Shown: in pieces, positions 26,293 to 34,448 of the stretch
Position numbering within the stretch: position 1 is the first letter of the stretch
How the letters are laid out: every line of letters starts with the position of its first letter
Assembly: GCA_963737445.1 (NCBI GenBank)
Contig: CAVTSO010000011.1
Location: 1-64,000 of the forward strand
Length of the DNA stretch: 64,000 bases
Direction: 5' to 3'
DNA from: JAICYJ01 sp963737445
GTDB lineage: Bacteria; Actinomycetota; Thermoleophilia; Gaiellales; JAICJC01
Translations under genes and position numbers: made by a program
Notes under the pieces: model-generated
What the model saw: only the letters and a program-made list of their open reading frames with translations
Told to the model about the DNA's origin: nothing
The model's database searches: none

Positions 26293-27939
26293 TCAGGCCT
26301 GCAGCTCGCCCAGTTCGCTGAGCCGGGCATCGGCGATCGCACCGGCCTGGCCCGCAACCGTCACGTCGCCGGTCACGATCCGCAGGAACTCGTCCCGCTC
26401 GAGCGCGTACAGCTCCGCCTGGTCTGCCACCCGCACGGTGGCGGTGCGCGGCACGTCTCGCAGCAGCGCGATCTCGCCCACCAGCGAGCCGGGGCCGAGG
26501 TCGGTCACGTGGAAGCCGTCGCTGATCACCTCGACGGTGCCGCTCTTGACCAGGAAGACGCGATCGCCGCGATCCCCCTGCCGCATCAGCACGTCGCCGG
26601 ACTCGGCGTCGACCCGCTGCAGGTGGCTCGCCGCCCGCTCCATCTCGGCCGGTGGCAGGAACGAGAACAGCTCGACCGAGCGCAGCAGTCGGATGCGGGC
26701 GGGATCGGCCGCCGCCAGCCGGTCGACCCGGCTGAGGCCGCGCCAGGCCACCAGCAGGCCGATCGGCTGCAGCGCGCCCACCAGCACCAGCGTGGTCGAC
26801 AGCGACGTCACCGAGGCCAGCGCCGCCACCGTCAACGCGCCGATGCCGATCGCCGCCCGCATCAGGCTCTCGAGCACCCCGAACACGCGCGCCAGCAGCC
26901 GGTCGTCTGCCGCCCGCTGCAACAGGGTGAACGTGACCACGTCCATCAGCACCAGGCCGGTGCCGGTCACGATCACCATTGCGTAGGCGACCACGGTCGC
27001 GGTGGTGACGGCCAGCGCCACCAGCGCCGCCGACCACGCGATCAGCCCCGCCGCCATGGCCGGCACCAGGCGCGGCCGCCCGACCAACCCGGCCGATCCG
27101 ATCGCGCCCAGGATCGCCCCGACGCCGGCCGCCGAGGCCAGCAGCCCGGCACCGCCCTGCGCAGCTCCCAGCCTTTGCACCGCAACCGCCACCACCAGCA
27201 CCTGGAAGAACGCGCCCCACACGACCATCGACAGGCCGAAGGTGCCCATCAGCACCCGCACGTCGGCGTTGGAGGCGACCGTCGCGAAACCGGCCAGCAG
27301 GCGGCGAATGCGCGACACGCCGGCGGCGAGGGCCGCAGCCGGGGTGCTCGGCACGCGGCTGACCGCCAACGCGGTGGCGAACGACAGCGCCGCCAGCGCG
27401 GCGAACGCCGGGGCGGCGCCCGCCCACACGATCAGGCCGCCGGCCAGCGCCGGCCCGGCCAGGTTGCCGACGCCCTCGAGCATCGACACGATCACGTTCG
27501 CGGCCGTGAGCTGGGCCGGGGTGTCCGACAGCCTCGGCAGCAGCGCGGCCTGCACCGGCCGGTAGACGGGGATCACCACCGCCGCCACCACCGCCAGCAC
27601 GAAGACCGGCCAGCGGCTGTGGGCCGTCGCCACGGCGAGGCTCATGCAGGCCACCACTGCCGATGTCAGCAGGGCCGCCGCGATCAGCACCAGACGGCGG
27701 TCGAAGCGGTCGCCCAGGCCCGCCGTGAACGGTGCCGTCACCGCCGATGCGGCCGACCGCGCGGCTGCCAGCAGGCCGGCCGCGGTGATGCCGCCGTGGC
27801 CGTAGGCGAACACCACGAGCGCGATCTCGAGGCCCTGTTCGGCGGTGATGTACGCCGCCCAGGCGGCCTGCGCCCAGGAGAGCCGGCGGCTCCGCCCCAC
27901 CAGCCGTATCGCTCGCGCCACGGGGGTCAGTGCCCGCAT
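26293..27939 (-). CDS. MFS transporter fused to C-terminal cyclic-nucleotide-binding domain
   Basis: A 548-residue fusion. Residues 1-400 form about twelve hydrophobic segments with the MFS motif GLGDRFDRRLVLI between TM2 and TM3. Residues about 425-530 are a cNMP-binding domain whose phosphate-binding cassette is intact (GEIALLRDVPRTATV, with the Glu and Arg that grip cAMP/cGMP). The transporter probably exports a small molecule or lipid under control of cyclic nucleotide; the substrate is unknown. GGAGG precedes the ATG. It lies between the cyclase gene and another cNMP gene on the same strand, 13 bp from the latter, suggesting a signalling operon. Confidence 0.87.
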   Translation of the reverse strand: MRALTPVARAIRLVGRSRRLSWAQAAWAAYITAEQGLEIALVVFAYGHGGITAAGLLAAARSAASAVTAPFTAGLGDRFDRRLVLIAAALLTSAVVACMSLAVATAHSRWPVFVLAVVAAVVIPVYRPVQAALLPRLSDTPAQLTAANVIVSMLEGVGNLAGPALAGGLIVWAGAAPAFAALAALSFATALAVSRVPSTPAAALAAGVSRIRRLLAGFATVASNADVRVLMGTFGLSMVVWGAFFQVLVVAVAVQRLGAAQGGAGLLASAAGVGAILGAIGSAGLVGRPRLVPAMAAGLIAWSAALVALAVTTATVVAYAMVIVTGTGLVLMDVVTFTLLQRAADDRLLARVFGVLESLMRAAIGIGALTVAALASVTSLSTTLVLVGALQPIGLLVAWRGLSRVDRLAAADPARIRLLRSVELFSFLPPAEMERAASHLQRVDAESGDVLMRQGDRGDRVFLVKSGTVEVISDGFHVTDLGPGSLVGEIALLRDVPRTATVRVADQAELYALERDEFLRIVTGDVTVAGQAGAIADARLSELGELQA

Positions 27940-27952
27940 GGCCGCCTCCGGG

Positions 27953-28438
27953 TCAGTCCACTGCCGAGGGAGCCGACTCTCGCATCCGCGCCGCCAGCGT
28001 CCGCAGCATCGCGAGCGCCACCTTGGGCTCGCTTTCCAGCACCTTCTGGAACGCCGATCGCCCCAGGCGCATCGTCAGCACCTCGGACTCGGCCTCGACC
28101 GTGGCCGTGCGCGGCGCCGCATCGAGCAGCGCCAGCTCGCCGAAGAAGTCGCCACGGCGCAGCTTCACCGAGCGCTTGCCGGTGCGGCGCACCGCGGCCG
28201 ACCCGTCCAGGATCACGTAGAAGGCGTCGCCGGGATCATCGACCCGGACGATCGCCGTATAGGGCGCATAGCGCTTCATCGTTGCCTGGCCGGCCACGCG
28301 CCGCAGGTGCCGCTGGGAGAGACCGGTGAACAGCGGGATGGTGCTGAGCACGTCGGCCCATGCCTTGACGGAGCGACCGTCAGTGCCCAGCGAGAGTGCC
28401 CGGGCGATCGGGTCGCGGTGTTGCGTGGACGGCGTCAT
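27953..28438 (-). CDS. Cyclic-nucleotide-binding domain protein
   Basis: A 161-residue protein that is essentially one cNMP-binding domain. The phosphate cassette FFGELALLDAAPRTATVEA has the conserved Glu and Arg, so cAMP or cGMP binding is plausible. There is no DNA-binding helix-turn-helix after the C-helix, so it is not a CRP-type activator; it may be a regulatory subunit for a partner. It precedes the MFS-cNMP gene, and the two cNMP domains are similar enough to suggest they respond to the same ligand. Confidence 0.87.
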   Translation of the reverse strand: MTPSTQHRDPIARALSLGTDGRSVKAWADVLSTIPLFTGLSQRHLRRVAGQATMKRYAPYTAIVRVDDPGDAFYVILDGSAAVRRTGKRSVKLRRGDFFGELALLDAAPRTATVEAESEVLTMRLGRSAFQKVLESEPKVALAMLRTLAARMRESAPSAVD

Positions 28439-28470
28439 GTGTGTGTGCGCTCCTGGTCGGGTCGCCCAGT

Positions 28471-29001
28471 CTACTGAGCGGCGGGCGCGTGCTCAACCCG
28501 GGCCAGCCGGTCGGGCATCAGCCGCATCGTGGTGGTGCCGTCTTGCTCGAAGCCGACCTTGAGGTACGCGTGCACGGCGGCCTGGTTGCGGGGGTCGACC
28601 TCGAGCGTGATCTCGCGCAGACCCAGCTGCTCGAATCCGAACCGGCAGACCATGGCGGTGGCCTCGGTGCCGATGCCGCGGCCGCGGAACTCGGCGGCTC
28701 CGATCATGATCGAGAACTTGGCGCGGCGGCGGCCGACGGGGGTGAGTCGGGCATCGCCTATCAGACGGTCGCTCTCACGGTGGCGCAGCGCGAACACCAC
28801 CCGCTCCGGGTCGCTGAGGATGCGCCGCCCCCAGTCGAGCAGGGAGCTGGGAGAGTGCGGCTGCACCGGTTGGTCACCGGGCGCGTAGAGGTACCGGGTG
28901 GTGGTGGGATCGTCCATCCAGCGAACCCAGTCGCCGACGGAGTCGGTGGACAGCGTGGCCAGGCATACCAGCTGTCCGCAGATCCGCTCCTTGATGGTCA
29001 C
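28471..29001 (-). CDS. GNAT-family N-acetyltransferase (RimJ/RimL-like)
   Basis: A 176-residue acetyltransferase with the acetyl-CoA-binding motif RGRGIGTEATAMVCRFGFEQLGL and the RimJ/RimL-type ending EVDPRNQAAVHAYLKVGF. Such enzymes acetylate protein N-termini or small amines; the target is unknown. The start is GTG 29001. It lies 31 bp after pckA and 32 bp before the cNMP gene on the same strand, so it may be read through from pckA. Confidence 0.87.
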   Translation of the reverse strand: MTIKERICGQLVCLATLSTDSVGDWVRWMDDPTTTRYLYAPGDQPVQPHSPSSLLDWGRRILSDPERVVFALRHRESDRLIGDARLTPVGRRRAKFSIMIGAAEFRGRGIGTEATAMVCRFGFEQLGLREITLEVDPRNQAAVHAYLKVGFEQDGTTTMRLMPDRLARVEHAPAAQ

Positions 29002-29032
29002 CCAGGCAGCCTACCCAGCCGCCTTGCAGCGG

Positions 29033-30571
29033 TCAGCGTACGGAGTTGACGATCTCGGCGGACAGGCTCGGATACTGGGCCAGGAACTCCGCCCGCTCTG
29101 CCTTCAGCCGCTCCACCCGCTGCCGGTACTCGTCGCTGCGGCCGGTCGCCTCGTACAGCCGTCGCGGCTGCAGCAGGTCGATGTCCGCGGCGTCGATGCC
29201 GGGCACATGCGAGGCCACCTTGTAGCCGAAGTCGGCGTCGACCTCCCACTCGATGGTGCCCTCGGCGATGGCCTTGACGATGGCCGAGGAGTGGGGGATC
29301 CGCACCTTCTTGGAGCCGCTCTCGCTCTCGGGCCCGCCCACGCGGCCGGTGTTCATGATGTAGACGTCGATCGGGTGCTGCTCGAGCAGCTCCAGGAAGC
29401 GGTTGCCCTGGCCGTCGTGGTGCATCGGGAAGAACGGGTTGGTGCCCGGCACGCGCAGGAACACGCCCTCCTCGTCCTTGCCGCCGGCGGCCGTTCCGGT
29501 GGTCTCGCCCAGCATGAAGAAGGCGGCCGCCTTCGGGCCCTCCAGCCTGGCGACGGCCGGGATCACGTTCTCGTTCCGGTTCAACACCAGCAGGAAGTCG
29601 GCCTGTTCGATGGAGGACGCCTCGGCGGCTTCGATGTCCGCGAACGAGAACACGGCGCGGCCGTTCTTGGTGTAGCTCTCGTCGAAGAAGTCGACGACGC
29701 CGTGCTCGTCCATGCTGACGTTCTCGAGATAGGCGCCGGGCTTCGTGACCGCGCCGTGGATGGTCGGCTCGTCCTTCGGGTTGAGCGCGAAGGTCTTGGC
29801 GAAGCAGCCGGCCTCGGTGGCGGAGATCGTCCCGTCCGGCCACCAGGCGACGAAGTCGTCCTGCACCGGAAGCGATCCATTCTGCCGGGTGAACGTGGTG
29901 GTGGTCTTGCCGGTGCCGGACAGCCCCACGATCAGGCCGGTCTTGACGCCGGCGCTGGTCGGGATCATCTTGCAGCCGGCGTGCAGCGCCAGGCCGCCTC
30001 GTTCGAAGACGAGGTGGTTCCACATGCGCAGGCCGCCCTTCTTGGACTCGCCGAAGTAGTCAGAGTTGAAGACGCGCGTGACGTAGAGATCGAGGTTGAC
30101 CGCGATCAGGCGGTCGTCCGGGTAGCCGGGCACGGCCAGGTTGGGCGTGTAGATCACCAGCAGCTCCGGCTCAAACTCGCCGGACTCGGGATCGTGGAAG
30201 TAGAGGACGTCCTGCATGCCCGCGATGTTGGCGTTGGCGGCCTCGACGTAGAGGCGGGCCGGTACCCGGCGCTCGGCGGTGTCGCCGATGTAGCCGTCGA
30301 CCACGATCATCTCCTGGTCGGCGATGTAGGCGTTCTGGAGGTCGGTCACCCGCTGCCACTCGTCGCGGTCGATGGCCTGGTGCGGATACGAATCGGGGTC
30401 GTCGGCGACGATATAGGTGCTGCCCTTGGAGCGTGCCAGCACCTGCGTCTGGACGTTCGGCGCGCCGTACTCGGTGGCACGCGCGGTGGGCATGGCCAGA
30501 GCCCGCGCGAGCAGCTCGGACTGCGGTAGGTCGTGGTGCACCTGCCGTGCGGCAGGTAGCGCAAAGGCCAT
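29033..30571 (-). CDS. pckA: Phosphoenolpyruvate carboxykinase (ATP)
   Basis: A 512-residue ATP-type PEPCK that converts oxaloacetate and ATP to PEP, CO2 and ADP at the start of gluconeogenesis. Motifs include the kinase loop GLSGTGKTTTTF, LHAGCKMIPTSAG upstream of it, the metal/oxaloacetate region QDDFVAWWPDGT, and MNTGRVGGPES. The ATP family differs from the GTP-dependent enzyme usual in many Actinobacteria. GGGAGG lies about nine bases before ATG 30571. Codons 6-12 contain a perfect CTGCCG-TG-CGGCAG hairpin that could affect translation (inference). It diverges from sdhA. Confidence 0.93.
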   Translation of the reverse strand: MAFALPAARQVHHDLPQSELLARALAMPTARATEYGAPNVQTQVLARSKGSTYIVADDPDSYPHQAIDRDEWQRVTDLQNAYIADQEMIVVDGYIGDTAERRVPARLYVEAANANIAGMQDVLYFHDPESGEFEPELLVIYTPNLAVPGYPDDRLIAVNLDLYVTRVFNSDYFGESKKGGLRMWNHLVFERGGLALHAGCKMIPTSAGVKTGLIVGLSGTGKTTTTFTRQNGSLPVQDDFVAWWPDGTISATEAGCFAKTFALNPKDEPTIHGAVTKPGAYLENVSMDEHGVVDFFDESYTKNGRAVFSFADIEAAEASSIEQADFLLVLNRNENVIPAVARLEGPKAAAFFMLGETTGTAAGGKDEEGVFLRVPGTNPFFPMHHDGQGNRFLELLEQHPIDVYIMNTGRVGGPESESGSKKVRIPHSSAIVKAIAEGTIEWEVDADFGYKVASHVPGIDAADIDLLQPRRLYEATGRSDEYRQRVERLKAERAEFLAQYPSLSAEIVNSVR

Positions 30572-30658
30572 CTTCGCCAACGTTCCTCCCAGATGAGAGC
30601 GCGACGAGGCGGTCGCGCGCCCATCCAGGATACCCCAAGGTGGAGGGTTTGTCTTCGC

Positions 30659-30679
30659 TTGTGACAAAGCTTGTAACAA
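30659..30679. promoter_or_regulatory. Tandem TTGTNACAA palindromes between pckA and sdhA
   Basis: Two copies of the 9-bp palindrome TTGTNACAA (30659-30667 and 30671-30679) are separated by AGC, giving a 12-bp period and an overall near-palindrome. A related half, TTTGTC, lies just upstream. The site sits in the 194-bp gap between two divergent central-carbon genes and is AT-rich against its surroundings. It resembles a dimeric operator; I cannot match it confidently to Rex, CRP or another known box. Confidence 0.5.
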
Positions 30680-30765
30680 CGGCTTCGTGCCCGCCTGGCA
30701 GCGCGGCCCGCCGGTGCGGCTTGGTAGGCTGCAGACAGCGATTCCCTCGAGCAGCGGAGGCGTTG

Positions 30766-32448
30766 ATGGTGCGTCACGACGTGGTGGTGGTCGGTGCCGG
30801 ATTGGCCGGAATGCGGGCTGCAATCGAGGCATCGCGCTACGGCGTCGACGTGGGGGTGGTCTCCAAGCTGCACCCCACGCGCAGCCACTCGGGCGCCGCG
30901 GAGGGCGGCATCAACGCCGCGCTCGGGAACGCCGGCGAGGACGACCCGCAGAAGCACACCTTCTTCACCGTCAAGGGCTCCGACTACCTGGGCGACCAGG
31001 ACGCGATCGCGGTCATGTGCGAGGAGGGGCCCGGCGACATCTACGAGCTCGAGCACATGGGCGCGATCTTCTCGCGCACCGATGACGGCCGCATCGCGCA
31101 GCGCCCGTTCGGCGCCGGCGGCGCGCCGCGCACCTGTTACGCGGCCGACATCACCGGCCACGTGCTGCTGCACGTGCTCTACGAGCAGCTGGTGAAGAGC
31201 GGCGTCACGGTCTACGAGGAGTGGTTCGCGCTCGACCTGGTCACCGACGGAGAGCGCTGCGTCGGGGTGACGGCCTGGGATCTGGTGCGCGGCGGCGTGC
31301 AGGGCGTGGAGGCGTCGGCCGTGATCATGGCCACCGGCGGCCTGGGGCGCATGTACCGCGGCACCACCAACGCCTACGCCTGCACCGGCGACGGCATGTC
31401 GATGGCATGGCGGGCGGGGGTGCCGCTGAAGGACATGGAGTTCATGCAGTTCCACCCCACCACCCTCAAGTCGAACGGCGTGCTGATCACCGAGGGCGCC
31501 CGCGGCGAGGGCGGCTACCTGCGCAACAGCGAGGGCGACCGCTTCATGTTCAACTACGCCCCCAACGCCGGCGAGCTGGCCTCGCGGGACGTGGTGTCGC
31601 GCTCGGAGCAGACCGAGATCGACGAGGGCCGCGGGGTCGACGGCTGCGTGCTGCTCGACCTCACCCACCTCGGCGCGAAGCGCATCAACGAGCGGCTGCA
31701 CGGCTCCCGCGAGCTGGCCATGGACTACGCCGGCGTCGATCCGATCGAGGAGCCGATCCCGGTGCGGCCGGGATCGCACTACCACATGGGCGGCATCGAC
31801 ACGGACGTCTGGGGCCACACCCTCATGCCCGGCCTGTACGCGGCCGGCGAGTGCGCCTGCGTGTCGGTGCACGGCGCCAACCGGCTGGGCGGCAACTCGC
31901 TGCTGGAGACGGTCGTGTTCGGCCGGCGCACCGGCGCGGCCGCCGCGCAGGACGTCCGGCGCAACGGCACCGGCGGCGTGTTCTCCCCGTCCGCCGCAGG
32001 CCTCGCCGAGCGCAGCATCGGCCGGATGCTCGACAAGAACGACGGCGAGCGTCCACATGTGCTGCGCCGGGAGCTTGCCGATGCCATGTATGACAACGCC
32101 GGCATCTTCCGCACGGCCGAGGGGCTCGAGGCCTGCAAGGCGAAGGTGGAGGAGCTGCGCGAGCGCTACGACCGCGGCGTTGTCGTGCAGGACAAGGGCC
32201 GGGACTTCAACACCGACCTGATCCAGGCGATCGAGCTGGGCTCGATGCTGGAGATGGCCGACTGCCTGGTCACCGGCGCGATCGCCCGCACCGAGAGCCG
32301 CGGCGCCCACAGCCGGCTGGACTACCCCGAGCGCGACGATGAGGCCTGGCTGCGGCATACCCTGGCGTTCTACGACGAGGGCCGGGTGCGTCTCGACTAC
32401 CGGCCAGTCACCATCACCGAGTACGAGCCCGCCGTCCGCAGCTACTAG
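30766..32448 (+). CDS. sdhA: Succinate dehydrogenase / fumarate reductase flavoprotein subunit
   Basis: A 560-residue FAD protein oxidising succinate to fumarate. The FAD-binding GAGLAGMRAAIEA opens the protein; the covalent FAD His is in the RSHSGAAEGGINAALG segment; substrate residues lie in GARGEGGYLRN and RPGSHYHMGGI; HGANRLGGNSLLE is also present. GCGGAGG sits five bases before ATG 30766. It is first in a three-gene operon with sdhB and an HdrB-like gene. No haem-b membrane anchor (SdhC/D) is encoded nearby, which points to a type E-like succinate:quinone reductase. Confidence 0.92.
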   Translation: MVRHDVVVVGAGLAGMRAAIEASRYGVDVGVVSKLHPTRSHSGAAEGGINAALGNAGEDDPQKHTFFTVKGSDYLGDQDAIAVMCEEGPGDIYELEHMGAIFSRTDDGRIAQRPFGAGGAPRTCYAADITGHVLLHVLYEQLVKSGVTVYEEWFALDLVTDGERCVGVTAWDLVRGGVQGVEASAVIMATGGLGRMYRGTTNAYACTGDGMSMAWRAGVPLKDMEFMQFHPTTLKSNGVLITEGARGEGGYLRNSEGDRFMFNYAPNAGELASRDVVSRSEQTEIDEGRGVDGCVLLDLTHLGAKRINERLHGSRELAMDYAGVDPIEEPIPVRPGSHYHMGGIDTDVWGHTLMPGLYAAGECACVSVHGANRLGGNSLLETVVFGRRTGAAAAQDVRRNGTGGVFSPSAAGLAERSIGRMLDKNDGERPHVLRRELADAMYDNAGIFRTAEGLEACKAKVEELRERYDRGVVVQDKGRDFNTDLIQAIELGSMLEMADCLVTGAIARTESRGAHSRLDYPERDDEAWLRHTLAFYDEGRVRLDYRPVTITEYEPAVRSY

Positions 32449-32456
32449 GAGCACGA

Positions 32457-33476
32457 GTGCAGGTAACCCTCAAGATCGAGCGCTATAACCCCGAGTCCGA
32501 CGAGAGCCGGCAGGAGACGTTCAGCGTGGACGTGGTTGAGGAGGCCACCCTGCTGGACGTGCTGGACGTGATCAAGGACGAGGTGGACGGGTCGCTCACC
32601 TACCGCAAGTCCTGCCGGATGGCGGTGTGCGGCTCCTGCGGCATGCGCATGGACGGGGCCGCCGTGCTGGCCTGCAAGACGCCGATGCGCCCGGTCGTCG
32701 AGGCCGGCGAGGTGCCGGTGATCTCGCCGATGGGCAACCTGCCGGTGCTGAAGGACCTGGTCGTGGACATGGAGCCCTTCTGGGCGAAGTTCCGCGCCAT
32801 CAAGCCCTACCTGGACGACGGCGGCGAGGAGCCGCCGGTCAAGGAGTGGCGGATCCAGCAGGAGGAGCTCGACCGCGTCATGACCGAGGCGCTGTGCATC
32901 CAGTGCGGCTGCTGCGTGTCCGAGTGCAACTCGATGGAGGCCGATCCCGACTTCCTCGGCCCGGCCGCCCTCGCCAAGGCCGCCCGCTTCGTCAACGACG
33001 TGCGCGACCGCGGCGGCAAGAGCCGGCTCGAGATCTACAACGGGCCGCACGGCGTCTGGGACTGCACCCGCTGCTACTTCTGCAACCAGCGCTGCCCCAA
33101 GGGCGTGCACCCGCGGGACGCGATCGCGAAGGTGGGTGCGGCCATCTACCAGGAGGGCATGCACTCGGACGGCGGCGCGCGCCACGCGAAGGTGTTCGTG
33201 AAGTCGACGCACCAGACCGGCTACCTGCTGGAGACGCACCTGGTGCCCGAGACGGTGGGGCCCGTCAACGCGATCAAGGAGATCCCGTTCGCGCTGCGGC
33301 TGGCCCGGGCCGGCAAGGTGCCGAACCCGCTGAAGCCGCACAAGGCCAAGAAGCTGGACGAGGTGCGCAAGCTGAACAAGCTGATCGAGTCCCAGGAGCA
33401 GGCGACGCTGGAGGCCGCGAACGCCGGGCCGACCAGGCCGCCCGCCGACCCGGCACAAGCAAAGGAATCCGAGTGA
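32457..33476 (+). CDS. sdhB: Succinate dehydrogenase iron-sulfur subunit (extended)
   Basis: A 339-residue SdhB, longer than the usual 230-260 residues because of a C-terminal tail. An N-terminal 2Fe-2S ferredoxin domain (SCRMAVCGSCGMRMDG) is followed by two cysteine motifs for [4Fe-4S]/[3Fe-4S] clusters (CIQCGCCVSECN and CTRCYFCNQRCPKG). It passes electrons from SdhA towards quinone. GTG 32457 is eight bases after the sdhA stop. The extra ~80 residues (KAKKLDEVRKLNKLIE onward) are charged and may contact the HdrB-like partner (inference). Confidence 0.92.
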   Translation: MQVTLKIERYNPESDESRQETFSVDVVEEATLLDVLDVIKDEVDGSLTYRKSCRMAVCGSCGMRMDGAAVLACKTPMRPVVEAGEVPVISPMGNLPVLKDLVVDMEPFWAKFRAIKPYLDDGGEEPPVKEWRIQQEELDRVMTEALCIQCGCCVSECNSMEADPDFLGPAALAKAARFVNDVRDRGGKSRLEIYNGPHGVWDCTRCYFCNQRCPKGVHPRDAIAKVGAAIYQEGMHSDGGARHAKVFVKSTHQTGYLLETHLVPETVGPVNAIKEIPFALRLARAGKVPNPLKPHKAKKLDEVRKLNKLIESQEQATLEAANAGPTRPPADPAQAKESE

Positions 33477-34366
33477 AGTCAAGCTACGCCTACTACCCCG
33501 GCTGCCTCGCGAGCCTGTCGCAGAAGGAGCTCGACACCTCCACCCGCGCGATCGCGGACAAGCTGGGGATGACGCTGGTCGACATCCCCGGGTTCACGTG
33601 CTGCGGCGCCGGCGACGTGCACGAGGCGCGCCCGGAGTACTACCTGCACCTGAACGCCCGCATCCTCGGCCAGGCCGAGCAGCTCGGCCAGGACACGCTG
33701 ATGACGATCTGCAACGTCTGCACGCTCAACCTGCGCCAGGCCAACGCCAAGCTGCAGGCCGATCCCGACCTCCTGGCGCGGGTCAACCGCAACCTCAAGG
33801 AGGTCGGCGCGGCGTCCTACTCGGGCGGCGTCGACGTTCGCCACCTGCTGTGGGAGATCGCCGAGGGCGACGGCTACGAGAAGCTCAAGCTGATCGCCGA
33901 GAAGCCGCTGACGGGCATCAAGATCGCGCCGTTCTACGGCTGCCAGATCCTGCGGCCGTCGCGCCTGCTGGGATTTGAGGATCCCGACCGGCCGCAGTCG
34001 CTGGAGCGGATCATCGAGGCCTGCGGCGCGGAGGCGGTCGACTATCCGAGCAAGATCAAGTGCTGCGGGTTTCCGATCGTCCTGGCGCGCGCCGAGGTGG
34101 CGCTGGGCGAGCTGATCCAGCCCCTGGCCGAGGCCAAGGAGGCCGGCGCGGACGCGATGGTGACTCCGTGCCCGCTCTGCCACCTGTCGCTCGACGCCTG
34201 GCAGGGCAAGGCATCACGCGAGGCCGACATGGAGTTCGACCTGCCCATCTTCCACCTCGCCCAGCTGGTGGGCGCGGCGGCCGGGCTCAGCTACGACGAG
34301 CTCCAGTTCAAGCGCCACGTCGTCAAGGCCTACCCGGTCACGGACAAGATCTACCAGGGGGTCTGA
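33473..34366 (+). CDS. HdrB-like CCG-domain protein, type E succinate dehydrogenase partner (SdhE-like)
   Basis: A 297-residue protein of the heterodisulfide reductase subunit B family. Two CCG domains are visible: FTCCGAGDVH with CNVCTLNLRQ, and IKCCGFPIVL with CPLCHLSLD, plus YPGC and FYGCQILRPS at the domain starts. In archaeal and some bacterial type E succinate dehydrogenases (Sulfolobus, Campylobacter), a protein of this family replaces the usual SdhC/D anchor. GTG overlaps the sdhB stop (GTGA), so the three subunits are made together. Not to be confused with the unrelated flavinylation factor also called SdhE. Confidence 0.85.
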   Translation: MKSSYAYYPGCLASLSQKELDTSTRAIADKLGMTLVDIPGFTCCGAGDVHEARPEYYLHLNARILGQAEQLGQDTLMTICNVCTLNLRQANAKLQADPDLLARVNRNLKEVGAASYSGGVDVRHLLWEIAEGDGYEKLKLIAEKPLTGIKIAPFYGCQILRPSRLLGFEDPDRPQSLERIIEACGAEAVDYPSKIKCCGFPIVLARAEVALGELIQPLAEAKEAGADAMVTPCPLCHLSLDAWQGKASREADMEFDLPIFHLAQLVGAAAGLSYDELQFKRHVVKAYPVTDKIYQGV

Positions 34367-34448
34367 CGCCGGTGGGCGTCCGGCCTGCACCGCGGAGGGG
34401 GCGCGTGACCCCAGCTACGCCGCGCTGTTCCGCTCGCCCTACCGGGCG

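Noticed and set aside
26509..28329. 606-codon plus-strand open frame opposite the MFS-cNMP gene
   Set aside because: Gln/His/Arg-rich shadow without structure; the minus-strand gene has membrane segments and an intact cNMP cassette.
30541..30561. CTGCCG-TG-CGGCAG palindrome as a terminator or attenuator
   Set aside because: It lies inside the pckA coding region with no T tract; kept only as a note in the pckA entry.
30346..32454. 702-codon minus-strand open frame opposite sdhA
   Set aside because: Antisense shadow of a GC-rich gene; no recognisable domain and it would overlap pckA.
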